Of a stretch of 29,552 nucleotides of DNA, positions 7,664 to 14,247 are shown piece by piece (the stretch's first letter is position 1; each line of letters opens with the position of its first letter). Both the position numbers and the translations under genes were made by a program. The notes under the pieces are model-generated. The model saw only the letters and a list, made by a program, of their open reading frames with translations, was not told the DNA's origin and did no database searches. The stretch is from JAGNRR01 sp964409905 (GTDB lineage Bacteria > Bacteroidota > Bacteroidia > Chitinophagales > Chitinophagaceae), in the NCBI GenBank assembly GCA_964409905.1, contig CAYPET010000024.1, forward strand, positions 1 to 29,552, in the 5' to 3' direction.

Positions 7664-8377
7664 TTGAAATTAAGCATCGTCATACCAGCCTATAATGAGG
7701 AAAAAACAATCCATCTGATTTTGGATAGGGTGAAAGATGTTGTCTTGCCGGATAATATGTCGAAAGAAATTATTTTGGTCAACGATGCCTCTAGTGACAA
7801 TACAGAAGGTGCTATTCTCAGTTATAAGGAAACGTACCCCGAACTGGATATTCAGTATCACCTGCATGAGGTCAATATGGGTAAGGGTGCTGCCTTACAC
7901 ACCGGTATTCGATTGGCCACTGGCGAATTACTGATTATTCAAGATGCAGATTTAGAATATGACCCTCGTGAGTACAATATTTTACTCAAGCCAATTTTAG
8001 AGGGAAATGCTGATGTCGTATATGGCTCGCGTTTTATAGGCGGGAAACCGCACAGAATTCTTTTTTACTGGCATAGTCTGGGCAATCGTTTTTTAACCAA
8101 ACTCTCCAACATGTTTACCAACCTAAACCTTACGGATATGGAAACATGTTATAAAATGTTTCGGACGGCTGACATACAATCTATTGATTTGAAAGAAAAA
8201 CGTTTTGGATTTGAGCCTGAAATAACAGCTAAAATTGCACGTATACCCAAAATCAGAATATATGAAGTCGGAATTTCATATTATGGTCGTACCTATGAAG
8301 AAGGTAAAAAAATTGGATGGCGGGATGGCTTTCGTGCAATTTATTGCATTCTGAAATATGGCTTATTCAATAGATAG
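7664..8377 (+). CDS. Family 2 glycosyltransferase (polyprenyl-phosphate sugar synthase type)
   Basis: A 237-residue cytoplasmic GT-A enzyme. It begins with the family-typical KLSIVIPAYNEE, has the nucleotide-sugar region IILVNDASSDNT, and the metal-binding DxD in IIQDADLEYDP, followed by GNADVVYGSRFIGG and TDMETCYKMFR. Length and lack of C-terminal membrane spans fit the dolichol-phosphate-mannose-synthase-like group, which loads a sugar on a polyprenyl phosphate. The specific sugar is not known. No ATG is available near the N-terminus; TTG 7664 places the conserved KLSIVIPAYNEE right after the initiator, with TTG 7658 as alternative. The 3' end overlaps a convergent membrane-protein gene by 15 bases. 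Confidence 0.9.
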   Translation: MKLSIVIPAYNEEKTIHLILDRVKDVVLPDNMSKEIILVNDASSDNTEGAILSYKETYPELDIQYHLHEVNMGKGAALHTGIRLATGELLIIQDADLEYDPREYNILLKPILEGNADVVYGSRFIGGKPHRILFYWHSLGNRFLTKLSNMFTNLNLTDMETCYKMFRTADIQSIDLKEKRFGFEPEITAKIARIPKIRIYEVGISYYGRTYEEGKKIGWRDGFRAIYCILKYGLFNR

Positions 8378-9610
8378 CTTTGGCTTAAGTGTAAAATTTC
8401 CCATTGCAAATAAACTTAGCAGCAATAAACAAATAAACGGACTTTCATAGCGCACTAATGCGCCCAAATTGGGTATTGTATAACCAATAAATGCCAAACT
8501 GAATATGCTGAAATAAAAAACCAGCCATAAGTAGGGCATTTGAAAATCTCTGTATCTCAAAAATATAAGGGCCAAAAACAGCAACAATAATATCAAAATG
8601 CTATCAATAGCAGTAATGTCGTATTTTAATCGATCGCCCATTTTGGGTATAGGCTCAATAAAAATATGCTGTATGGCCACTGGAAAATTCTTTATATACG
8701 ATCTGGGAGTATTTTCAAGGATGGGAGTTCCCATATCCGAATAACCTTTCAATTTTAAAAACTCATCTTGCTTATTTGTAACAAATTTCAACAAGTTGAA
8801 TTTGAGAGTAACACTTCCACTATATAAAAAAACGCCTACTCCTAATAATGCAGCCGATGCATACCAAAGAAAGGGGCTTTTTGCTTGTTGCAGCAAGAAA
8901 AAAAGCAAATAAAATGGCAACAACACAAGGAAATAGAAATAACGAAATGCCAATAATAAAAAAAGAAAAAACAATAGTATCAAAGCATTCTTTACCGATT
9001 TTTGTTGAATAAACCGATGGGTAAACCAACTTACCAAGCCAAATAAACTGAGTATAAAGCCATCTTTATGTATACCACTATTCCAAAAAGTAACAGATGG
9101 TATACAAAAAATAATGATGATAAAGACCCACTTCTGATTGGGTTTAAGAAAGAGAAAGGTTTTATAAAGAGCCAACAAGCCGATAAAAAAGAAAGCATTA
9201 TAAAAAATGATATTGACATATTCATTCCCAAAAGAAAGCATATTGCAAACAATCATAAATCGCAAATGAAGTAAGCGTCCAACATCAGACCAATAAACAG
9301 CATTCTCACTATTTAAAAAGTTGATGTGATGGATAATATCGCCCCAATTGAAAAACCACTCAGCCAATTGTTGCCAAGGTTGTTGAGCAAAGGCCGCTAA
9401 TTGGATATTGGCCTCTAAAAAGTAATAATGCGCGTCGTTAGTGAGATACTGCGAGTTGTGAAAATACAGATTCAACAAACCGGCCAACACTTTTATACCA
9501 AACAATATACAAATTAACCAAAATGAAAGCCCTGTGCGCTGTGGCAAACGTAGCCAGTAATACAGCCCACAAAAGAGTGAAAAATAAAAAAGGAATAATG
9601 TAATGGCCAA
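8363..9610 (-). CDS. Polytopic membrane protein, possibly polysaccharide- or glycosyltransfer-related
   Basis: A 415-residue protein of about ten hydrophobic spans that I cannot place in a named family with confidence. The first extramembrane loop carries TNDAHYYFLEA (about 57-67), which resembles the acidic first loop of GT-C glycosyltransferases using lipid-linked sugars. The motif FWNSGIHKDG (about 175-184) is of a kind seen in uncharacterised Bacteroidota membrane proteins. Its convergent neighbour makes lipid-linked sugar donors by family inference, so a role as acceptor-side transferase or polymerase is possible but unproven. The start is a TTG with a stop two codons upstream. A possible -7 box (TAATTTTG, minus strand 9653-9646) overlaps the end of the upstream gene. 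Confidence 0.7.
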   Translation of the reverse strand: MAITLFLFYFSLFCGLYYWLRLPQRTGLSFWLICILFGIKVLAGLLNLYFHNSQYLTNDAHYYFLEANIQLAAFAQQPWQQLAEWFFNWGDIIHHINFLNSENAVYWSDVGRLLHLRFMIVCNMLSFGNEYVNIIFYNAFFFIGLLALYKTFLFLKPNQKWVFIIIIFCIPSVTFWNSGIHKDGFILSLFGLVSWFTHRFIQQKSVKNALILLFFLFLLLAFRYFYFLVLLPFYLLFFLLQQAKSPFLWYASAALLGVGVFLYSGSVTLKFNLLKFVTNKQDEFLKLKGYSDMGTPILENTPRSYIKNFPVAIQHIFIEPIPKMGDRLKYDITAIDSILILLLLFLALIFLRYRDFQMPYLWLVFYFSIFSLAFIGYTIPNLGALVRYESPFICLLLLSLFAMGNFTLKPKLSIE

Positions 9611-9650
9611 ACCTCAGTCTATATTTGGCACTAAAGTAAGCGAAACAAAA

Positions 9651-10709
9651 TTAATTATTTGTGGCGGCATCATTTTTACCGCTAATATAAATGATGTTGC
9701 TAATATTACGTACCACTTTTTTCTTTTTCAGTACTTTGGCACGTGTTTCATCTGTTACCTCAGATTGCGGTATCGTAAAGGTCTCAACATTATTAGAAGG
9801 GTCATTTACCAATTTCGCTATCTCTTCGGGATCTTGATATTCAGTTACTGTCAATAAGTAATCCTGCTGTTCTGCTTGACCCAACTGGCTTAGCGTTGAT
9901 GGAGCATCTGCATCCTTGGTATCTGTTTCATTTGATTCTGTAGTAATATCAGCAGTCTCGTCCGCTGGCTCCACTTTCATATCCATAGGTACCCTTGCAA
10001 GGCGTTGATTAAGCCAATACGAAGATTTTGAATACGCGGGCGTTGTATGATAAATAAATAAGCAACTGCCATTTTTTACTCGATCTATTAGCGGCTTGGC
10101 TATTTTCGTATTTACTGCAGGGCACCCCCAACTGCGTCCAATGCGCTTGTGTGCTCTGGCAAATTCTTTGCTTACATAGTCTGCACCATGAATAACAATG
10201 TCTCGACTTTCAGCGTTATTATTAAAGTGGCCATCTACTCCTGCCAAACGCAATGAATAACCATGCGCCCCAGAATAAGTTTGCTTTGTTACAAAAAAAC
10301 CAAGACTACTTTGGTGACTTTCGGGTATGTTAGAAAATTGTCGTGCATACTCCTCACCTGTGGCTGCACCATGCGCAACCATGGTATTTATTACCACTTT
10401 TTTGTTGGGTATATCAACCACCCACAAGCGGTTTTCGTTACTGGATAATGAAAAATCGCAAATCGTCAAATATCTTCTATTCGTGATTTTACCGTGCTCT
10501 GCTAAATTCAAATAACCATAAAATGCCTGTTGAAATACAACTTGGGCAATTTTCTTTTGGCCATGCCGATATTGTAACGCAGCATAAAACCCGTCAATAT
10601 AAGTCTTGACTTGGGCATTCATTCTGTTGGCACTCAAATCAGGCCGCGTAGCCTTTGCATCTGTGTGAAGCAATCCTAGAAAAACTAATAAAACAATTAA
10701 CCTTAACAT
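9651..10709 (-). CDS. Murein L,D-transpeptidase catalytic-domain protein (YkuD_2 type)
   Basis: A 352-residue secreted protein. The signal peptide covers about residues 1-20 (MLRLIVLLVFLGLLHTDAKA). The catalytic domain has MVAHGAATGEEYARQFSN (110-127), IVIHGADYVS (His 174) and GRSWGCPAV with the nucleophile Cys 196, the pattern of the YkuD_2 family common in Bacteroidota. After about residue 235 comes an acidic, low-complexity tail (ADETADITTESNETDTKDAD) ending in a short basic stretch; I see no domain there. It is intact, so the cell keeps L,D-transpeptidase-type capacity even if the gene at 50-1720 is dead. The two belong to different subfamilies and need not replace each other. Confidence 0.88.
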   Translation of the reverse strand: MLRLIVLLVFLGLLHTDAKATRPDLSANRMNAQVKTYIDGFYAALQYRHGQKKIAQVVFQQAFYGYLNLAEHGKITNRRYLTICDFSLSSNENRLWVVDIPNKKVVINTMVAHGAATGEEYARQFSNIPESHQSSLGFFVTKQTYSGAHGYSLRLAGVDGHFNNNAESRDIVIHGADYVSKEFARAHKRIGRSWGCPAVNTKIAKPLIDRVKNGSCLFIYHTTPAYSKSSYWLNQRLARVPMDMKVEPADETADITTESNETDTKDADAPSTLSQLGQAEQQDYLLTVTEYQDPEEIAKLVNDPSNNVETFTIPQSEVTDETRAKVLKKKKVVRNISNIIYISGKNDAATNN

Positions 10710-10717
10710 GTCACATT

Positions 10718-10742
10718 ATAGGAGATTTTAATTCACTCCTAT
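10718..10742. repeat. 7-bp inverted repeat upstream of the YkuD_2 gene
   Basis: ATAGGAG (10718-10724) and CTCCTAT (10736-10742) pair perfectly with an 11-base loop. It sits in the predicted 5' leader, 8 bases from the ATG. It could be an mRNA hairpin or an operator half-site pair. No U-run follows, so a terminator is unlikely. Confidence 0.4.
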
Positions 10743-10744
10743 GA

Positions 10745-10752
10745 TAAAGGTA
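10745..10752 (-). promoter_or_regulatory. Possible -7 box of the YkuD_2 gene
   Basis: On the minus strand this reads TACCTTTA, one mismatch from TAnnTTTG, 35 bases before the ATG. The same octamer precedes the helicase gene at 28141. Transcription from here would include the inverted repeat in the leader. Confidence 0.4.
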
Positions 10753-10799
10753 GAATCAAGCGACCATAGTTTCCTCTAGAAGCTGTAAATAAAAGGTTT

Positions 10800-10817
10800 T
10801 TTAACGTTTATGTTAAA
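10800..10817 (-). terminator. Weak hairpin after the transketolase gene
   Basis: On the minus strand TTTAAC, six-base loop, GTTAAA lies 11 bases after the stop and is followed by AAACC then TTTTATTT. The stem is AT-only and the T-run is delayed, so this is a weak candidate. Confidence 0.3.
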
Positions 10818-10828
10818 GTTTGTGGCGG

Positions 10829-11788
10829 CTACTTTTTTCGTTGTAGCACTTTTTCTATGGCTTCAATAATCGCTTCAGTACTTAAGCCATATTTTGTCAG
10901 CAATTCAAGAGGTGTACCACTTTCGCCAAAAGTGTCTTTCACTGCTACAAATTCTTGTGGTACAGGGTAATGACCTTGGGCTACCTGGGCAATGCTTTCA
11001 CCTAAACCACCATTTAGTTGGTGTTCTTCAGCAGTAACCACACATCCCGTTTTTCTGATTGATTTAAGCACAGCTTCTTCATCAAGTGGTTTAATAGTGT
11101 GCATATTAATAACCTCAACTGATATACCTTTTTCAGCCATGCTTCTTGCAGCTTGTAAGGCCAACCAAACCATATGCCCGCAAGCTATCAAACTAACATC
11201 CGTGCCTTCATTCATAAGTTGTGCTTTGCCAACAACAAACTCTTGATTTTCAGGAGTGAAATTAGGCCATTTTGGACGACCAAAACGCAAATAGACAGGA
11301 CCATTAAAATCTGCTATGGCTTTGGTAGCAATTTTGGTCTGATTAAAATCACAAGGCACAATCACTTTCATGCCTGGCAACATTTTCATCATACCGATAT
11401 CTTCTAAAACTTGGTGGGTAGCGCCATCCTCTCCTAGCGTTAAGCCAGCGTGTGAAGCACATATCTTCACATTTTTACCACTATAGGCAATACTTTGTCT
11501 AATTTGATCATAAACCCGAGAAGTTGAAAAGTTTGCGAAGGTTGTGGTAAACGGTATTTTACCACCTATTGTCACACCTGCAGCAACACCCATCATATTG
11601 GCTTCGGCAATTCCGCATTGTACATATTGCTCGGGCATTTCGGCCATTAACTTATCAAGCTTTAATGACCCGGAAAGGTCCGCAGATAAAGCGATTACGT
11701 TTTTATTTTCTTTGGCTAACTCATAGATACCCTCTCCAAATCCAGAGCGAGTGTCCTTTTCGTTTATGATTTGATAATCTTCCAACAT
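10829..11788 (-). CDS. Transketolase, C-terminal subunit
   Basis: A 319-residue protein matching the pyrimidine-binding and C-terminal domains of transketolase, which shuttles two-carbon units in the pentose phosphate pathway with thiamine diphosphate. Visible features are SALSADLSGSLK-like start (ALSADLSGS), QCGIAEANMMG with the cofactor-activating Glu 62, and the phosphate/substrate loop GLTLGEDGATHQ. The pyrophosphate-binding N-terminal half is missing, as in the split transketolases of many Bacteroidota, but its gene is not next to this one. ATG 11788 is chosen over ATG 11809 because a promoter-like TACTTTG lies between them. 1-deoxyxylulose-5-phosphate synthase shares the fold, but a full Dxs is encoded at 18651-20567. 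Confidence 0.88.
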   Translation of the reverse strand: MLEDYQIINEKDTRSGFGEGIYELAKENKNVIALSADLSGSLKLDKLMAEMPEQYVQCGIAEANMMGVAAGVTIGGKIPFTTTFANFSTSRVYDQIRQSIAYSGKNVKICASHAGLTLGEDGATHQVLEDIGMMKMLPGMKVIVPCDFNQTKIATKAIADFNGPVYLRFGRPKWPNFTPENQEFVVGKAQLMNEGTDVSLIACGHMVWLALQAARSMAEKGISVEVINMHTIKPLDEEAVLKSIRKTGCVVTAEEHQLNGGLGESIAQVAQGHYPVPQEFVAVKDTFGESGTPLELLTKYGLSTEAIIEAIEKVLQRKK

Positions 11789-11795
11789 AATAGTA

Positions 11796-11802
11796 CAAAG
11801 TA
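11796..11802 (-). promoter_or_regulatory. Promoter-like box just before the transketolase start
   Basis: On the minus strand TACTTTG is followed after 7 bases by the ATG (11788-11786). It has one base less than TAnnTTTG. The spacing to the start codon is like that of several genes in this window with a full box. Confidence 0.35.
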
Positions 11803-11871
11803 AATTCATTGCGCCATACCAACATTCTTTGACAGGTGCTTAGTTTTCAACAATAATAACAATGTGTGTTT

Positions 11872-12114
11872 CTAGAACAATCTGCAAGATTGTTTCATTG
11901 TGATATTCTCCGCAGTAACCTCAGTGCTGCTACTTTCACATTTTTTTGTAGCCTCATCATGCGAATCCTTAATAAAATATTCTTTTACTACCGGTTCGGG
12001 CAATCCGGGCTGAGAGCCACTGTAGGATACTTCGCATTGGCAGATATATTCCTGAGTGCAAGAACTTAAAGATATAAGACTAATTAAAACTAAAAAAAGG
12101 AGTAACCTATTCAT
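11872..12114 (-). CDS. Small Cys-rich lipoprotein, unknown function
   Basis: An 80-residue protein with a typical lipoprotein signal: MNRLLLFLVLISLISLSSC, lipidated Cys predicted at 19. The short mature part has four more Cys (25, 27, 59, 77), enough for two disulfides, and no domain I recognise. It is supported as a real gene by the clean signal, an ATG, and a perfect TAnnTTTG box (TATATTTG) 14 bases upstream. It stands alone between the transketolase gene and the divergent DUF58 gene. Confidence 0.65.
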   Translation of the reverse strand: MNRLLLFLVLISLISLSSCTQEYICQCEVSYSGSQPGLPEPVVKEYFIKDSHDEATKKCESSSTEVTAENITMKQSCRLF

Positions 12115-12128
12115 CCGTTAAATATGTT

Positions 12129-12136
12129 CAAATATA
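12129..12136 (-). promoter_or_regulatory. -7 box of the small lipoprotein gene
   Basis: TATATTTG on the minus strand is an exact TAnnTTTG, with 14 bases between it and the ATG. It is divergent to the box at 12171-12178. Confidence 0.5.
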
Positions 12137-12170
12137 GTCAATCTCATTTTTCTACACCAACATTTAAAAA

Positions 12171-12178
12171 TAAATTTA
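12171..12178 (+). promoter_or_regulatory. -7 box of the DUF58 gene
   Basis: TAAATTTA, one mismatch from TAnnTTTG, ends 6 bases before ATG 12185, so the mRNA would be nearly leaderless. No clear -33 TTTG is visible. Confidence 0.4.
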
Positions 12179-12184
12179 CCAGCA

Positions 12185-13096
12185 ATGAATTTGCTCCGAA
12201 AGCCGAACGAAAAATTCGAAAACCTGAACTTTCTGGCTCAACAGGTTGTTGAGGGTTTTATTATTGGTTTGCACAAAAGCCCATTCCATGGTTTTTCGGT
12301 GGAATTCGCTGAGCATCGTTTGTATAACCCCGGGGATAATCTCAAACATATAGACTGGAAGGTTTATGGCCGTTCTGATAAGTTATTTATTAAAAAATAT
12401 GAAGAAGAAACAAATCTGCGCTGCCAACTGGTAATTGATACATCGTCCTCTATGTTTTTCCCGGAGAAACCCAAGGAGTCTAATAAAATAGAATTTTCCT
12501 GCGTTGCCGCAGCTGCCCTTTTGAATATTTTCAAAAAACAATTAGATGCCGGTGCGCTACATTTATTCGACGAGGAGTTATACTTCAAAAGCGCTTGTCG
12601 ATCGAATACGGTACATTATTCAAGACTGACAACAGAGTTGGAAAAAGTTTTACAAGCACCACCGGTGCAAAAAAGGACGAATACTGCCAATCTTTTACAT
12701 CAACTCGCCGATATTATTCACAAAAGAAGCCTGGTGATTATTTTTAGTGATATGTTGGACCAGGTATCGAAAATTGATGCGCTTTTTGATGCCCTTCAAC
12801 ATTTGAAATTTAATAAGCACGAGGTAATTCTCTTCCAGGTACAGGATAAAAAATTGGAGGTTGACTTTGAATATGACAATAAGCCCTACGAGTTTACAGA
12901 TCTGGAGACGGGCGAGAAAATTCGAATGAACTCAACGCAATTAAAAAAAGAATATGCCAAACAAATGAACGATTATCGTGAAAAAGTAGCAATGAAATGC
13001 CTGCAATATGGGATAGACATTGTAGACGCGGATATTAATTTGGGGTTTGAGCAGGTTTTGCTTCCTTACTTGCTTAAACGAAATGCTATGACATAG
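12185..13096 (+). CDS. DUF58 domain protein with vWA-like fold
   Basis: A 303-residue soluble protein. The DUF58 signature runs through GFSVEFAEHRLYNPGDNLKH (about 36-55), then IDWKVYGRSDKLFIKKYEEE, followed by VIDTSSSM, a MIDAS-type metal motif (Asp 85, Ser 87, Ser 89) as in von Willebrand A domains. DUF58 proteins usually work with a MoxR-type AAA ATPase, often with membrane vWA proteins and in the same operon. None of these is next to it here. No signal peptide or membrane span is present, so it is cytoplasmic. The next gene, 42 bases downstream on the same strand, encodes the repeat protein at 13139-14236, and they might be co-transcribed. Exact function is unknown for the family. Confidence 0.9.
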   Translation: MNLLRKPNEKFENLNFLAQQVVEGFIIGLHKSPFHGFSVEFAEHRLYNPGDNLKHIDWKVYGRSDKLFIKKYEEETNLRCQLVIDTSSSMFFPEKPKESNKIEFSCVAAAALLNIFKKQLDAGALHLFDEELYFKSACRSNTVHYSRLTTELEKVLQAPPVQKRTNTANLLHQLADIIHKRSLVIIFSDMLDQVSKIDALFDALQHLKFNKHEVILFQVQDKKLEVDFEYDNKPYEFTDLETGEKIRMNSTQLKKEYAKQMNDYREKVAMKCLQYGIDIVDADINLGFEQVLLPYLLKRNAMT

Positions 13097-13101
13097 CGTC
13101 T

Positions 13102-13109
13102 TATATTCG
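13102..13109 (+). promoter_or_regulatory. Possible -7 box of the repeat-protein gene
   Basis: TATATTCG is one mismatch from TAnnTTTG and lies 29 bases before ATG 13139. It begins just after the DUF58 stop, so the repeat protein may have its own transcript. The GTG at 13112 would be almost on the transcription start, which argues for ATG 13139. Confidence 0.4.
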
Positions 13110-13138
13110 TAGTGTTAACTTTTAGCAGATTTACTAAG

Positions 13139-14236
13139 ATGACCAGATATTTTTTTTCGCTTTTATTCATCAACATGTTCCACCAATTGGCATTAGCTCA
13201 ACCCTATTCGGCCTATGTGGATGTCCGCCAAGAATTCTATGCCTTTGATAACGGCGCTATTAATAAATTAGAACACCTGCGACCTGTAGATTACAAGATT
13301 GGTAAAAACAGTATTGTTTATGTTGACAATCAACGCAATTTTAAAATTTACCGAAACGGAGTTGTGACACCTATAGACGAAAATTTATTCACGCTGCAGT
13401 TTCAGGTTTCAGATAACTTGGTACTATATAGAAGTGCAAATATGATTTCGGTAATCGATGGTAACGATATCAAATTGCTCTCAGGCTTGTGTCAAAACTA
13501 TTCCATGGGCGATAGCGTTGTAATGTTTTACGATATCAATCGATCTACATTTAATGCATACTACAACGGAAAAATCACTGAACTGGAAACGTATTTATTG
13601 TTGGATGAAGGCGATTTCTCTTTTGAAAAAAACGTAAAAGCTTCTGACAACATCGGCGCCTATGTCAATTTTAATGAAATGTTTAAGGCATTTTATCACA
13701 ATGATGTTTTCACGTTGGAACAACAAAAAATCAACGACTTTCAAATAGGGCGAAACACCATTGCCTATGTTGATATCAACAATCAATTCAAAATATTTCA
13801 TAAAGGCGAAACGTATAAAATTGATGCCTTCGCCCCAAAATCCTATCAGGTAGGCGATGATATAGTTGCTTTTGTTAATTATGAGGGCAATTTCAAAATA
13901 TTCTATGATGGCAAGATGTATAATTTGGGCTTTTACGAGCCACAATACCAAGTAAAAGACTTTTTAGTAGCATTTGAGGCGACAAATGGCTTCTTCAAAG
14001 TTTTTTATGAAGGCAATACGGAAGTTTTAGAAAACTATTATCCCCCAAATCTTCAAATGCATTATAAATCTCTGGCCTATACTAATCAGGCTAATATGCT
14101 GCGCCTATTTAGCCAGGGAAAAGTGTATGATGTAACCAATCAAACAGTAAAAGATTTTCGACTTGATTTTGATATTTTACAATATCAAATAGGATTTAAC
14201 CGATTTAAAGTTTTTGCAAACGGCGAGACCTATTAG
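13139..14236 (+). CDS. Secreted protein of about ten tandem ~35-residue repeats, family not recognised
   Basis: A 365-residue protein with a signal peptide (MTRYFFSLLFINMFHQLALA, cut before QPYS). Nearly all of the mature chain is a repeat of about 35 residues. Each unit has a strand like IVAYVDNxxNFK, then IFYNGxxYxLE, then a linker ending in YQVGDN. Clear copies begin near residues 24, 59, 94, 128, 173, 208, 243, 277, 312 and 347. Examples are TIAYVDINNQFKIFHKGETY and IVAFVNYEGNFKIFYDGKMY. The pattern suggests two beta strands per unit in a propeller or solenoid (inference). It resembles WG-type repeats only loosely and lacks their Trp-Gly. There is no anchor, sorting domain or catalytic motif. 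Start ATG 13139 gives the correct signal peptide. It sits after the DUF58 gene and 11 bases from the opposing TonB receptor gene. Function unknown. Confidence 0.85.
   Translation: MTRYFFSLLFINMFHQLALAQPYSAYVDVRQEFYAFDNGAINKLEHLRPVDYKIGKNSIVYVDNQRNFKIYRNGVVTPIDENLFTLQFQVSDNLVLYRSANMISVIDGNDIKLLSGLCQNYSMGDSVVMFYDINRSTFNAYYNGKITELETYLLLDEGDFSFEKNVKASDNIGAYVNFNEMFKAFYHNDVFTLEQQKINDFQIGRNTIAYVDINNQFKIFHKGETYKIDAFAPKSYQVGDDIVAFVNYEGNFKIFYDGKMYNLGFYEPQYQVKDFLVAFEATNGFFKVFYEGNTEVLENYYPPNLQMHYKSLAYTNQANMLRLFSQGKVYDVTNQTVKDFRLDFDILQYQIGFNRFKVFANGETY
13205..14233 (+). repeat. Region encoding the ~35-residue tandem repeats
   Basis: The repeats are visible at protein level (recurring AYVD/AFVN, NFKIFxxG and YQVGD positions), while DNA identity between units is low. 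That points to old duplications under selection for fold rather than recent expansion. Confidence 0.75.
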
Positions 14237-14247
14237 GATTTCTGCGA

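Noticed and set aside
9031..9274. Short frames on both strands inside the 415-residue membrane-protein gene
   Set aside because: They overlap a gene with clear membrane spans and show no motifs. AT-rich composition explains them.
13595..13951. 118-codon minus-strand frame inside the repeat-protein gene
   Set aside because: It is antisense to a well-supported repeat pattern. Its length reflects the periodic composition of the opposite strand.
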